In this document: positions 6,908 to 15,136 of the stretch, piece by piece
How the letters are laid out: the number at the start of each line of letters is the position of its first letter
Numbering within the stretch: position 1 is the stretch's first letter
DNA from: Bacteriovoracaceae bacterium UBA6200
GTDB lineage: Bacteria; Bdellovibrionota; Bacteriovoracia; Bacteriovoracales; Bacteriovoracaceae
Direction of reading: 5' to 3'
NCBI GenBank assembly: GCA_002422605.1
Contig: DISW01000004.1
Location: forward strand, 1 to 23,070
DNA: 23,070 nucleotides
Translations under genes and position numbers: made by a program
The notes under the pieces: generated by a model
The model's database searches: none
What the model saw: only the letters and a program-made list of their open reading frames with translations
Told to the model about the DNA's origin: nothing

Positions 6908-8393
6908 TTCTTAACTCCTGCATGGTTTTTGGTTTCATCGTGCGGTGAAAAATATTGGACGCCAGTGGCGCCATGCCCTTTTCTTTAGGGAAATAAATAT
7001 AACCTTCGCGGCCCATGAATTTATTTGAAAATCCATATTCTTCTTTGAGTTTTTGTTTTGCTTGCGGATTAAGTGCTTTCCATTTGGCCTCTGTAAAATG
7101 AAAGCCTCGTTCTCCTTTGGGTATAGGGTGAGACTTGGCCCCTTCGTTACGGTGGTAATCAAGGAACTTGGATTTATTAAAATCCATATTAGGTTGGAGC
7201 CCACCTTCTTTTTTCTTAAAGTCAAAGGCTTCTCGTTTGTAGCTAGAAAGTGGCAAGAGATCATCCTTAGCTTGAGGATGATCTTTTATTGCCCAAGCAT
7301 CTTGTTTACGCGCATCTGCGGCAATCTTGTTTTCTTTTCTATTCACAACGGCGTCTGTCCCTAAAAGCAGTTTGTCTTTGATTGATGTTGATTGGAAGGC
7401 GTGCTTCATCTCGCTTCCTTTTGATTGCATCCTTCCAGCGAAGTTTCCCTTTTGTGCCAATTGCGAAACCTTCGGGGCAATTCCTTTTTTTTCAAGAATG
7501 TCTGAGGCCTTATCAGAAAGAGCACTCTTCCCGGCGTTCATAAGTGGTTTTGTCGTAAAATTGTGGGCCGTCTTCGCCGTCAGCGCCGCTTTGGCGCCAA
7601 TCATTCCGGCACCTCCTACAAGTGTACTCATCGCCGCCATTTGACCTATATTTTCTGCAACTGTTGAGATCCCTGAATCACTCATGATCTTAGATGTGAT
7701 CATCGGTGTCATAAGAAGTATGATAGACATGATAAGAAGCTGAATGAGTGATTCAAGATTTTGGACAATACCGCCATTATAACTTTTAAGGAAAGGATCT
7801 GAATCACCAATGAGACAAAGAACAATTGCCACCACAAAAGGCATGAGAGTACACCAAAGGCTTGTCTTAATTGCCCCCAAAAGTGACTTGGAAGTCATGG
7901 GGAAAATACTCAAAAGGGCGCAGACTCCGATCAAAACAATGCCTAGGTGATAAATCAGACTATAAAGCTGTGTAAGAAGGAAGAAAGCAATATATGAGAA
8001 GAGAAAAATAATCAAAACGATGGGATCTGTGACAATCATCTCTACAATACTTGAGAGCTTTTTCCAGACTCCGTCCTTCTTATCCATTTTGACTGAACTA
8101 TAAGCGGTCAGGAATTTATTCTGAGGTGAGTATCTTTTTACTAACTGAGAAGAGATGGAAAGTGATTCGTTTACAAAGCTCACATGAAAGGGCGTAAGGA
8201 GCTTGATGGCCAGAAAAGCGATCATGCTTCTTTTCACAACTCCTTTAAAGTCCCAGTTGGTGAGATATTCACAAATCATGGCCATGTAAAAACACGGTAG
8301 AATAAAAAGCAGTGCCGTTTTGTTCAGATATTCCGCAAGGGAGATCACATTAGCGTTCTGAATAAGGAGGAGTTCTTTTAAAAATGGAGTCAT
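6888..8393 (-). CDS. VirB6/TrbL-like polytopic membrane protein
   Basis: A 501-aa protein. The first ~250 residues hold several hydrophobic segments (near 25-45, 57-70, 122-165, 180-197, 218-236), followed by an Ala/Gly-rich amphipathic stretch (~250-275) and a hydrophilic, Lys-rich cytosolic tail of more than 200 residues. This is the architecture of VirB6/TrbL and the TraG N-terminal region, inner-membrane proteins that contact the translocating DNA. It overlaps the VirB5-like gene by 4 bp, with GGAGG just upstream of the ATG. The long soluble tail contains no domain I can name. Confidence 0.75.
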   Translation of the reverse strand: MTPFLKELLLIQNANVISLAEYLNKTALLFILPCFYMAMICEYLTNWDFKGVVKRSMIAFLAIKLLTPFHVSFVNESLSISSQLVKRYSPQNKFLTAYSSVKMDKKDGVWKKLSSIVEMIVTDPIVLIIFLFSYIAFFLLTQLYSLIYHLGIVLIGVCALLSIFPMTSKSLLGAIKTSLWCTLMPFVVAIVLCLIGDSDPFLKSYNGGIVQNLESLIQLLIMSIILLMTPMITSKIMSDSGISTVAENIGQMAAMSTLVGGAGMIGAKAALTAKTAHNFTTKPLMNAGKSALSDKASDILEKKGIAPKVSQLAQKGNFAGRMQSKGSEMKHAFQSTSIKDKLLLGTDAVVNRKENKIAADARKQDAWAIKDHPQAKDDLLPLSSYKREAFDFKKKEGGLQPNMDFNKSKFLDYHRNEGAKSHPIPKGERGFHFTEAKWKALNPQAKQKLKEEYGFSNKFMGREGYIYFPKEKGMAPLASNIFHRTMKPKTMQELRNEKRFL

Positions 8394-9112
8394 CTCATTC
8401 CTCCGCGTTCTCCGCGACGCTCTAAGGATTTTTTATCTTGAAGATTGTAATATTCTTCCTTCTCAAGCTGTGCCTTCTTTTCGTCCTTAAGCTGGCGTGA
8501 TAGAAGTTTGTTCTGCTCTGATAACTTGGATACCGTCGCCTGACTAATCTGATTCGACTCTACCTGTGACTTGTAAATCAGCCCTGTATTTTGTGCCGTA
8601 AGCTTCTGCGCCTGATTCGTGCTTTGAATATTTCCCGTGCGACTTAGCTGCTGGTTTGCAAAGGCCACTTCTCTCGCCGTTATTTTTGCCTTCTGAGCGA
8701 TTTCTCGCTCCGCCATTTCATTCGTCACTTCCGAGGTCCTATAATCATCAATCAGAAATTTTAAAGACTCCGTTTCAGACTTCAATGCCCTGATCGCACC
8801 GTTCAGATCGCCAAGATTGTTTGGGTCACGCTGAGAAAGTTCAATATAGGACTGAGCGATGTAGTGAATCCGTTCGGCCCTAAAGTAGTGGTCTTGGGCA
8901 ATTTGGTTATACTTTTCCATTTGCTCGGTGTGCTTTTGAGCGCTAGTCACCAATTGTTCTAGTTCATTGAGCTGGCTTGCCGTTGTTGTGACCAGTTGGA
9001 AAAGCAAGGCCGTATCGCTGTCAGGTACAAAGATGCTGGAAGCGAGGGCCTTTCTGAAAAATTCAGGTGAAAGGATCAGATATACGATAAAAGGAAGAAT
9101 CCATTTAAACAT
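8390..9112 (-). CDS. Secreted coiled-coil protein in the VirB5/TrbJ position
   Basis: A 240-aa protein read from ATG 9112, which has GGAG 6 nt upstream and overlaps the VirB4 gene by 8 bp; a longer frame from 9148 lacks such support. The N-terminus is a signal peptide with likely cleavage after ALA (~residue 23). The remainder is almost entirely helical and rich in Gln, Glu and Lys with heptad-like spacing. VirB5/TrbJ proteins are periplasmic, helical minor pilus components encoded beside VirB4 or VirB6, so this role is likely. Sequence identity to them is not obvious. Confidence 0.68.
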   Translation of the reverse strand: MFKWILPFIVYLILSPEFFRKALASSIFVPDSDTALLFQLVTTTASQLNELEQLVTSAQKHTEQMEKYNQIAQDHYFRAERIHYIAQSYIELSQRDPNNLGDLNGAIRALKSETESLKFLIDDYRTSEVTNEMAEREIAQKAKITAREVAFANQQLSRTGNIQSTNQAQKLTAQNTGLIYKSQVESNQISQATVSKLSEQNKLLSRQLKDEKKAQLEKEEYYNLQDKKSLERRGERGGMR

Positions 9113-11057
9113 GATTGACTCCAATGTTGTGGTATTTGAAATCAACAAAACGCTCTATGACATTGGCATAATCAAAGAACTCCCCATAAATTTCAAAGAA
9201 TTTGGCGAGTTCGATCTTCTCAAGTGGTTCGGTATTAAAGAGGACGTATTCTTTAGGAGATGAGTAGTAGCGCAGAATCTTTCTTATATGTTCGGATTTA
9301 AGGTAAAACTCTGAATAATGACCCTTCCGAGACTGGACAGATTTGATTCTTTGTTGGTCGAAGGCCGTTAATCCTGAAACCCTTTCCGTATTCTGAGAAA
9401 AGATAAATTTGTAGTAGGAAAGGTCAGCAATCACTTGCCCTATGTCTGAAGACATAAATTCAACAAGAGATTGAGATATGGCCACTGCCGCTGCATACTC
9501 TTTACGGAAAGTCCTGAAGCTTTCCTCTATGTAGGCCGAGTTCTTACGAAGAAAACTCCATACTTCGTCAAAGACAAAAATCTTTTTACCCTCAAGGCGT
9601 TTAAAGTAAGCAATGAGATAAATTATAAGCGGTGCTTTAATCTTGTCGGGGAAATCCGTCGTATTCACATATGTAAGATTAGTAACGATTACCTCTTCAT
9701 CAGTAAAATAATCCCAGAGTTCACTAAAGTAGAGCGAAATTTCTGGGATTTCATTTTCCAGTCGATTAATCAGGTCTTTAAAAGTAAAAACCTCATCCAT
9801 TGATTCTTGGATGACTTTGAAAATTTTGCCCTCCATTTTTGCCGAGAGTTCCTTCTCTGGTATGACTGAAATCACGAACTCTTTGAGGTAAAGAGGATCT
9901 TTGAATTGAAGTGGGTTAAACTTCTGAGAGAAGATATTGGCCCTATGATAGTGGGCCATCTTATCAAAAGAATTCCCCAGATCGAGAATGACCGCTTTGG
10001 CCCCACGGGCGATTTCTTCATTGACTACCTTTTGCGCAGCCATTGATTTTCCTGAGCCGGAGACTCCTGTAAAAAGCGCATTAAAGTTCAGGGATTCGGG
10101 ATTAAAAAGAGTAAATGAGACATCATTGCCATCCTGGGTTGTGAACTCATATCCTTCCGGCATGAGTGAGTCCTTCTTAAGAGGCAGTATATCCACCATG
10201 TAAGATGTCGGACACTCATGGGCCCGTTTAAAGAGTGGCTCCATTCCAAAAATGGTCGAAGGGAAAAGAGAACTCAGAGATTCTGATTCGAGCAGAAAAA
10301 CGATGTCACGTTGCTTAAGTTCGGCAATAAGTGTTTGGGTCTTCTTATTCAGCTCATCTAAGGACGGAGCCTTTATGAGAAACCATCCTTCTACCTCAAA
10401 CATCAACTCCTCACCAAGCATCATGGCCTCGGTCATCTTTTCCGCTTCTATATAAGAAGCCTCAGACTCAAGATTCCTCATGCTCTTATAAAGATTTGCA
10501 TGATGGAGTTTCCTTTGGGTGCTGATCCTTCTTTTGGCCGCGTCTGGGTGAATCTTTTTGAAAGAAATGAGTAGGTCAGCTAATCTTTGTAATTCAAAGT
10601 TTTCTACAACCTTTGGCATTTCATACAGGTTAATCATCCTGAGATAGGAAGAGTTAAAATGAACGTAGTCATCTTGAATAAGTACGTCTGAGTAAAAATC
10701 CTCTGCACCTAGAAGATTCACAAAAGCCTCTGGTGCAGGCCTAAGTTGACAGAACGGTAGACCTACAAGCTCATGAGTGGTGTTGAGAAAAATCTTTTCA
10801 CCAATAGAATAAAATTTATACCAGTGTGAAAGCTCCTCCTTCATCCCAAGGAGCTTTTGCAAACCAGAAATACCTTTTTCTTCTGGCATCGGTAATTGAT
10901 TGAGACAGGTGATAAGTGAACTTTTCCACGATGAAAACACTTCATCAGGCATTTGTTCACAATCTTGTGGGAGGATTTCAAAGATCACTGACTTTCCTCC
11001 TTGAGTGTCAGTGATCTTTGCTCCTTCAATTTCTCTGATAATGCTTGATAAACTCAT
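9105..11057 (-). CDS. VirB4/TraC-like conjugation ATPase
   Basis: A 650-aa ATPase that powers pilus assembly and substrate transfer. The N-terminal ~300 residues form the VirB4/TraC-specific region; the C-terminal half is a RecA-like motor with Walker A GVSGSGKS (331-338), AVILDLGNSFDK (~355-366), Walker B KIFVFDEVW (~492-500) and the downstream AISQSLVEF glutamine motif. It is shorter than typical VirB4 (~800 aa), mostly in the N-terminal half. The start overlaps the VirB3-like stop as ATGA. This is the most reliable marker that the cluster is a type IV secretion system. Confidence 0.93.
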   Translation of the reverse strand: MSLSSIIREIEGAKITDTQGGKSVIFEILPQDCEQMPDEVFSSWKSSLITCLNQLPMPEEKGISGLQKLLGMKEELSHWYKFYSIGEKIFLNTTHELVGLPFCQLRPAPEAFVNLLGAEDFYSDVLIQDDYVHFNSSYLRMINLYEMPKVVENFELQRLADLLISFKKIHPDAAKRRISTQRKLHHANLYKSMRNLESEASYIEAEKMTEAMMLGEELMFEVEGWFLIKAPSLDELNKKTQTLIAELKQRDIVFLLESESLSSLFPSTIFGMEPLFKRAHECPTSYMVDILPLKKDSLMPEGYEFTTQDGNDVSFTLFNPESLNFNALFTGVSGSGKSMAAQKVVNEEIARGAKAVILDLGNSFDKMAHYHRANIFSQKFNPLQFKDPLYLKEFVISVIPEKELSAKMEGKIFKVIQESMDEVFTFKDLINRLENEIPEISLYFSELWDYFTDEEVIVTNLTYVNTTDFPDKIKAPLIIYLIAYFKRLEGKKIFVFDEVWSFLRKNSAYIEESFRTFRKEYAAAVAISQSLVEFMSSDIGQVIADLSYYKFIFSQNTERVSGLTAFDQQRIKSVQSRKGHYSEFYLKSEHIRKILRYYSSPKEYVLFNTEPLEKIELAKFFEIYGEFFDYANVIERFVDFKYHNIGVNHV

Positions 11058-11323
11058 AGTTTCTTCTCTTTGGCGTTGGTAATAATGAGATGCAGAGGCA
11101 ATGTGTCTTTCTTTTTAAGCAGGAACTCAAAATGGTGCTTGGGATAGAGCTTTCTCATAACAATCAAGCAAACATAAATTCCGGCAAGAGTTAAAAGAAC
11201 CACCTCCTGGGAAATGTTCAGGAATGAACTTAAAAACATTAAGCTAGTAAGCTTAAAAATGTCTGAAAGACTTATTCCCCAAATCAAAGGCTGCTTTTTT
11301 AGAAAGACTGGATACTTTGCCAC
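11054..11323 (-). CDS. VirB3/TraL-like membrane protein
   Basis: An 89-aa protein starting at GTG 11323. It has the TraL/VirB3 N-terminal pattern KYPVFLKKQPLIWGISLSDI followed by a hydrophobic hairpin (~27-60) and a basic C-terminus. VirB3 proteins sit in the inner membrane and work with VirB4, whose gene overlaps this one by 4 bp. Size, topology and order between pilin and VirB4 all agree. Confidence 0.82.
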   Translation of the reverse strand: MAKYPVFLKKQPLIWGISLSDIFKLTSLMFLSSFLNISQEVVLLTLAGIYVCLIVMRKLYPKHHFEFLLKKKDTLPLHLIITNAKEKKL

Positions 11324-11325
11324 TT

Positions 11326-11613
11326 TTACCCCACGATGTTTTTGAGCCAGTTAAAGGCAGACGTGCCGCCCAGAGTGACGATGGCACCCATGATGGTCAT
11401 ACCCATGAGCTGGGCCCCTCGTGGATTTCCCACCACCATGAAGATGCCTGAAATGGCAAAACCGATGGGAACCAAAAGCATGGCAATTTTATTTGTCCGG
11501 GTGGTCAGATTGCTTGCGATTGATTCCAGATCACGGGCCAGTACGGGGTGACTCATGAAAAGACATAGCCCCCAGTACCATTTGTGTTGAAGAAATTTGA
11601 TTGTCTTTTTCAA
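11326..11613 (-). CDS. VirB2/TraA-like pilin
   Basis: A 95-aa protein read from TTG 11613, which has GGAG 6 nt upstream; no ATG is available in frame nearby. A long signal peptide (residues ~1-27, likely cut after VLA) is followed by a ~68-residue mature part with two hydrophobic segments (~43-62 and ~68-84) joined by a short basic loop (GNPRGAQ). This is the VirB2/TraA pilin layout, and the gene precedes the VirB3-like gene by 2 bp, as in most conjugation clusters. Confidence 0.82.
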   Translation of the reverse strand: MKKTIKFLQHKWYWGLCLFMSHPVLARDLESIASNLTTRTNKIAMLLVPIGFAISGIFMVVGNPRGAQLMGMTIMGAIVTLGGTSAFNWLKNIVG

Positions 11614-11622
11614 TGCAGTCTC

Positions 11623-13518
11623 CTAGTTAAAGTAGTTGTTGATTGAACTGTTAACGTTCAATGTGAATGGTTGAGAATAGGTGCGATCTTTTCCAATTCT
11701 TAGAACGTTCCAGTTGAACATTCCTCGCCACTTGTTAAAGTCCTTGGAACCTTCGTAAACAGGAATCTTTTGGTGATAGGCCGCGGCACCTGCTAGTTGA
11801 AAACATCCATAGTCTTGGCGTCCTGAATAACTGATAAGGTTTACCCCATCGAAAGTTGTTGCCGTTAAAGTCGAAATCTTAAGAGAGATAACATTCTCTT
11901 GGGCTTCGTAAATCTCTTTAATTTTTGAGATGTCAGTGATGCGGAAATGTGGGTTTTGGTCTTGCCAATAAATTTCCACTTTTTTCTCTTCAATGAGTTT
12001 TTTTAGATCAAACTCATATTCATTAATGCTGATTGATAGCTGCGAGATTTCTTCTGAAAGGTCTTTCTTGAACTCATACCCTGAATCACGTTTTTGAAAC
12101 TTATTAAATTTAAAATGGCACTGGTAATGCCATGTGGTGCAGTTGTTTCCACAAGAACCACCGCTACTAAATGGACGGTCTTCGTTCAGGATAACTTCTT
12201 CGCCCATGCGTTTACCGGATGAAAGCTGGAAATCAATAACAGAGTTAGGTGAAACATTGCCTAATGGATAAACCTCAAATTCGCCTCCACCAGTGGCGGC
12301 AAAACGAAGCGAGTTTACCTTTTCAGAGCTTTGTTCTGCTAATTCCTTACCAGTAAGATAAGAAAGGACAATTGCCTCGCCATTTTTGAATTCGTGGTCA
12401 AGATAAGTGCGAGTAAGACGGTCAGTATGAACGAACCATTTCCCTTTTTTATCTTCGCCCTTAACTTCTTTTAGGTGAGTGTAGTCCTGAAGATTATTTT
12501 CAAATTGACCTACTCTTTTGAGAATATCCTCTTCAATTTTGAACTGTTTGGGAAAAGTTTTGTCCATTAGATCTGAAAAGCGATTTTTCTTTTCAAACGG
12601 GGCAACAAAATAACTTCTCGTCTCTAGCGGAGTGTTGACCACCATTTGAATTGTTTTCTCTTTCACAGACTTCAGTAGCTCTGAGTATTTGGTGTTAATC
12701 TCAGGAATCTCAAAATCCTTTACCTCAGAGATGATAAATTCACCTTTCTTAAGATAATTTTCTGACACAAGATTGACTGGAACGTTCTCAAGAGTCACGG
12801 TGAACGTTTCGTTCACATCTCGATTGAAATGACGATCTATAATCTTAGTGGCCAATAACTCATAGGACTCTGTTTCATAGTCAAAGTAATAAAAGTTAAG
12901 TTCTAGATTTTTGACTGAGCTATAGATTGAGTTGGCCAGGAGTTTTACACTGTTTTCAATCTCAATGTTGATACTATCAATGGCAACGCCAGGATTCCCA
13001 AAATACTGTCCAGTTTTGAGGTTATTACTTCCAGAGAAACGTGTATCAATATCTGGATAGTTTACTCGAGTTAGATCGGTCTCTTGAATTTCTCCCCACG
13101 AGTGTGATGAGAATTGTCCAATTCTTGCAGCCTCTATAAATGCCTTATTACGAACAAGGATTTCACCAACTCTATATTTAAAATCAGGATCATTTCTTCC
13201 AACTCTGGTATCAATAGTAAAGTCCCATGCTGATTCGGGATGATCGGTACCATCGGGTGTTCGGACGTGCCAATTAACTTTGATAGCGTAATTTTGAAGA
13301 AAGCGCACACGCAATTCTGGGATATCTGCTACGAATGGATTGAGGCCTCGCTCTTTTTCTACGAGATCATTTAAACGGTCGCCATCACTGTCCATTTTAG
13401 AGAGATCAGCAGGTTTAATCTCCTCATAGGTTCGTCCCTGTGACTTAGAATCTTTGTCAGGGGATTTGTAGGAGCAAGCCCCTAGGGCCAATAAGAAAAG
13501 AGGGATAAGGTATTTCAT
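11623..13518 (-). CDS. Large 631-aa lipoprotein with a Ca-binding-type repeat
   Basis: Function unknown. The N-terminus is a lipoprotein signal with lipobox ALGAC (Cys15). Residues 43-54 (DSDGDRLNDLVE) are a thrombospondin type 3-like calcium-binding motif, followed by GLNPFVADIP, as seen in surface proteins. The rest looks beta-rich and globular, with a Cys-containing stretch (SCGNNC ... YQCHF) near residues 455-472 that could hold disulfides. It is encoded between the small leading ORFs and the pilin and shares their operon (ATGA overlap upstream, 9 bp to the pilin gene). A surface adhesin or mating-pair factor is possible; I see no match to TraN or other named factors. Confidence 0.82.
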   Translation of the reverse strand: MKYLIPLFLLALGACSYKSPDKDSKSQGRTYEEIKPADLSKMDSDGDRLNDLVEKERGLNPFVADIPELRVRFLQNYAIKVNWHVRTPDGTDHPESAWDFTIDTRVGRNDPDFKYRVGEILVRNKAFIEAARIGQFSSHSWGEIQETDLTRVNYPDIDTRFSGSNNLKTGQYFGNPGVAIDSINIEIENSVKLLANSIYSSVKNLELNFYYFDYETESYELLATKIIDRHFNRDVNETFTVTLENVPVNLVSENYLKKGEFIISEVKDFEIPEINTKYSELLKSVKEKTIQMVVNTPLETRSYFVAPFEKKNRFSDLMDKTFPKQFKIEEDILKRVGQFENNLQDYTHLKEVKGEDKKGKWFVHTDRLTRTYLDHEFKNGEAIVLSYLTGKELAEQSSEKVNSLRFAATGGGEFEVYPLGNVSPNSVIDFQLSSGKRMGEEVILNEDRPFSSGGSCGNNCTTWHYQCHFKFNKFQKRDSGYEFKKDLSEEISQLSISINEYEFDLKKLIEEKKVEIYWQDQNPHFRITDISKIKEIYEAQENVISLKISTLTATTFDGVNLISYSGRQDYGCFQLAGAAAYHQKIPVYEGSKDFNKWRGMFNWNVLRIGKDRTYSQPFTLNVNSSINNYFN

Positions 13519-13667
13519 TTGTTTCCTCCGTATAGATAGCGGTGTAAGTTTTTCCTGAGACTTGAAAGTCCATCACTAACTTCTTTGTTGTTTCTCTCGA
13601 AGTTCGATAGAAACCTTTCAAGGTTGTTGATCTTATTCATGATTCGTTTTGCCTTTTCTTTTGTCAT
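13515..13667 (-). CDS. Small 50-aa protein, unknown
   Basis: The frame begins MTKEKAKRIMNKINNLERFL and ends YLYGGNK; it is basic, helical, and without a signal or membrane segment. The start is coupled to the previous ORF by an ATGA overlap (13664-13667), and its own stop overlaps the lipoprotein start by ATGA. AGAGGA lies close upstream. Two-sided overlap with exact operon geometry is the main evidence that it is real. Function not recognised. Confidence 0.6.
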   Translation of the reverse strand: MTKEKAKRIMNKINNLERFLSNFERNNKEVSDGLSSLRKNLHRYLYGGNK

Positions 13668-13816
13668 ACTTCCTCTGTTTCCATTCCATTGGTTAATTCT
13701 TGATAAATTTCTCGAATGGTTTGAGTTACTTTTTGATTTTGGGCGAGCTCATCAACACTGATAGAGCCAACAACATCCATAAAGTCGTTTCTCAGTTGAA
13801 TGATGTTTTTCTTCAT
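13664..13816 (-). CDS. Small 50-aa protein, unknown
   Basis: The frame begins MKKNIIQLRNDFMDVVGSIS and ends GMETEEV. It is soluble, probably helical, mildly acidic at the C-terminus. ATG 13816 is preceded by GGAGGAGCA, a strong ribosome binding site, and the stop overlaps the next ORF by ATGA. Not recognised. Confidence 0.62.
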   Translation of the reverse strand: MKKNIIQLRNDFMDVVGSISVDELAQNQKVTQTIREIYQELTNGMETEEV

Positions 13817-13830
13817 TGCTCCTCCTTGGG

Positions 13831-13956
13831 CTACTTCCAGAATGCGATGTATTCGTGGTGATAGTTTTTACTTGTCCCATCGTGATTGAGAGACAACGGT
13901 TCATAACGTTTGTTGTGATGAATGATCTTGTTGATACAATTCTTAATCCATTTCAT
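13831..13956 (-). CDS. Small 41-aa protein, first gene of the transfer operon
   Basis: The frame begins MKWIKNCINKIIHHNKRYEP and ends HHEYIAFWK: basic, His-rich, no export signal. ATG 13956 has a GGAGG 5 nt upstream. It is the first ORF after the candidate sigma-54 promoter and is followed after 14 bp by the next small ORF. Too short to assign; a leader or regulatory peptide is as likely as a structural one. Confidence 0.55.
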   Translation of the reverse strand: MKWIKNCINKIIHHNKRYEPLSLNHDGTSKNYHHEYIAFWK

Positions 13957-13990
13957 AAGTCCTCCTGTCCACACTGGACGGAGTCTCTTA

Positions 13991-14006
13991 ATCAAAATGG
14001 ATGCCA
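13991..14006 (-). promoter_or_regulatory. Candidate sigma-54 promoter of the transfer operon
   Basis: On the minus strand the 16 bp read TGGCATCCATTTTGAT. Against the sigma-54 consensus TGGCACG-N4-TTGCW this matches TGGCA at -24 and TTG at -12 with exact spacing; the C of the -12 GC is replaced by A. Transcription would start near 13981, about 25 nt before the first ATG. A sigma-54 activator gene and matching upstream dyads lie nearby. Confidence 0.5.
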
Positions 14007-14068
14007 ACTTTTTTGAAATGTTGTTTTGAGGAAATCTAAGGATTTATGAGTAATGTGAAGATGTGGCC

Positions 14069-14108
14069 GTGATCGAGTTGAGCACAGTGGTGTGATCGAG
14101 AAGATCAC
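14069..14108. promoter_or_regulatory. Tandem dyad operator/enhancer upstream of the transfer operon
   Basis: Two 17-bp dyads: GTGATC-gagtt-GAGCAC at 14069-14085 (one mismatch) and GTGATC-gagaa-GATCAC at 14092-14108 (perfect), centres 23 bp apart. The second extends outward to a longer imperfect palindrome at 14087-14113. They lie roughly 90-120 bp upstream of the predicted sigma-54 start, the usual place for NtrC-type enhancers. The same GTGATC-N5-GATCAC dyad lies upstream of the response-regulator gene. A terminator role is unlikely because neither strand has a T-run after it. Confidence 0.6.
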
Positions 14109-14125
14109 GCCACTTTAAGTGAGAG

Positions 14126-15136
14126 TTACTTGTTGAAAGTTTCTTCAAATGTCTTAATATTTTCGAGAATCGCTTTCCATTTTGGTACGTCACCAAAGAA
14201 CATGGGTTGCATTTGCTTAAAGTCACTTTCAAGTTCTGATAGAATTCTGTCCTGAGGATAAAGTTTGAGTGTGCCTTTTCGGGCAGAATCGTAGTTGGCC
14301 CATCCAGAAGAGAAATATATCTTCTTATGGTTGGCCACTCGTTCTAGGAGGTCAAGCTGCTGAAGAGCAATTTCCTTCACTGGTGAATTCAAAAGTTGAT
14401 GAAAGTCATAAAGGTGGCGAGATAGCCTTGTCGGAAGTGGTTTTGCATCAGGAAGGTGTGCATATTGATGGAGTATTGTTGCTTTCTCCCAAAATGTTCT
14501 TTCAGCATTGAGCACTCTTATTTTTGTCTCAGGTTCTAAAATTTTATTTTGTAGAGCTGTTTTGACATAGCTTTGAATGGAATGAATGCTAACGGGCCAA
14601 TGCTCAGACCTCGCGCCCATTTCAATTTTAACAAACTGACGAATATATCCTTCATTTTTCGTGATTGCTGGGTAGTAAAAGAGAAGAGTCTGGGCATCAT
14701 CCGGGTCAACGATGATTTTCCACCCATCTTTTGTACCTAATTTCTTCTCTACCGCCGCAGCAAGATCAGGGAGGAGCCTTTCTTGAATATATTTGGCACT
14801 TGCTTTTGAAATATCATCAAGAAGAGCTGCTTGTTTGTTCTTTGATGGCATATTCTCTGGTGCTTTGTCATCTCCATAGCCCAGAAATGACCGCTCAATT
14901 GAAACATCAATATCCTCTGAAAATCGATTAATGATGCCATATACTTTAGAAAGGCTAGTTCCACCTTTGAAAGTAAGATGGTCCTTTAGATCGGAAAGTG
15001 AGAATAACTGATTGAGTGTCCATACGACCCAGTAATCTTTTTCAAGAACTTCAAAACTTTTGCCAGAGAGAGAAGAGGCTAACTCGAAGTAAGGCTTTTT
15101 GGCTTCGGCATCAAGCTGATAAATTTCTTGGCTCAT
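14126..15136 (-). CDS. abiEii: AbiEii-type nucleotidyltransferase toxin
   Basis: A 336-aa toxin of the type IV AbiE system. The nucleotidyltransferase core is visible: KGGTSLSKVYG (~57-67) and RFSEDIDVSI (~71-80) with the metal-binding DxD (D75, D77), plus the C-terminal family motif FWEKATILHQYAH. Known relatives stop growth by modifying RNA; that activity here is inferred. ATG 15136 overlaps the antitoxin stop as ATGA and has GGAG 5 nt upstream; a longer frame from 15175 lacks this. It lies between the sensor operon and the transfer operon, on the transfer-operon strand but separated by 169 bp. Likely role: element maintenance or phage defence. Confidence 0.88.
   Translation of the reverse strand: MSQEIYQLDAEAKKPYFELASSLSGKSFEVLEKDYWVVWTLNQLFSLSDLKDHLTFKGGTSLSKVYGIINRFSEDIDVSIERSFLGYGDDKAPENMPSKNKQAALLDDISKASAKYIQERLLPDLAAAVEKKLGTKDGWKIIVDPDDAQTLLFYYPAITKNEGYIRQFVKIEMGARSEHWPVSIHSIQSYVKTALQNKILEPETKIRVLNAERTFWEKATILHQYAHLPDAKPLPTRLSRHLYDFHQLLNSPVKEIALQQLDLLERVANHKKIYFSSGWANYDSARKGTLKLYPQDRILSELESDFKQMQPMFFGDVPKWKAILENIKTFEETFNK

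Noticed and set aside
9113..9148. Longer N-terminus for the VirB5-like protein
   Set aside because: ATG 9112 has GGAG at 6 nt and puts the signal peptide at the true N-terminus.
14087..14113. 11-bp stem hairpin between abiEii and the transfer operon as a terminator
   Set aside because: No T-run follows on either strand, and it contains the same GTGATC-N5-GATCAC dyad found at 15884-15900, so an operator explains it better.
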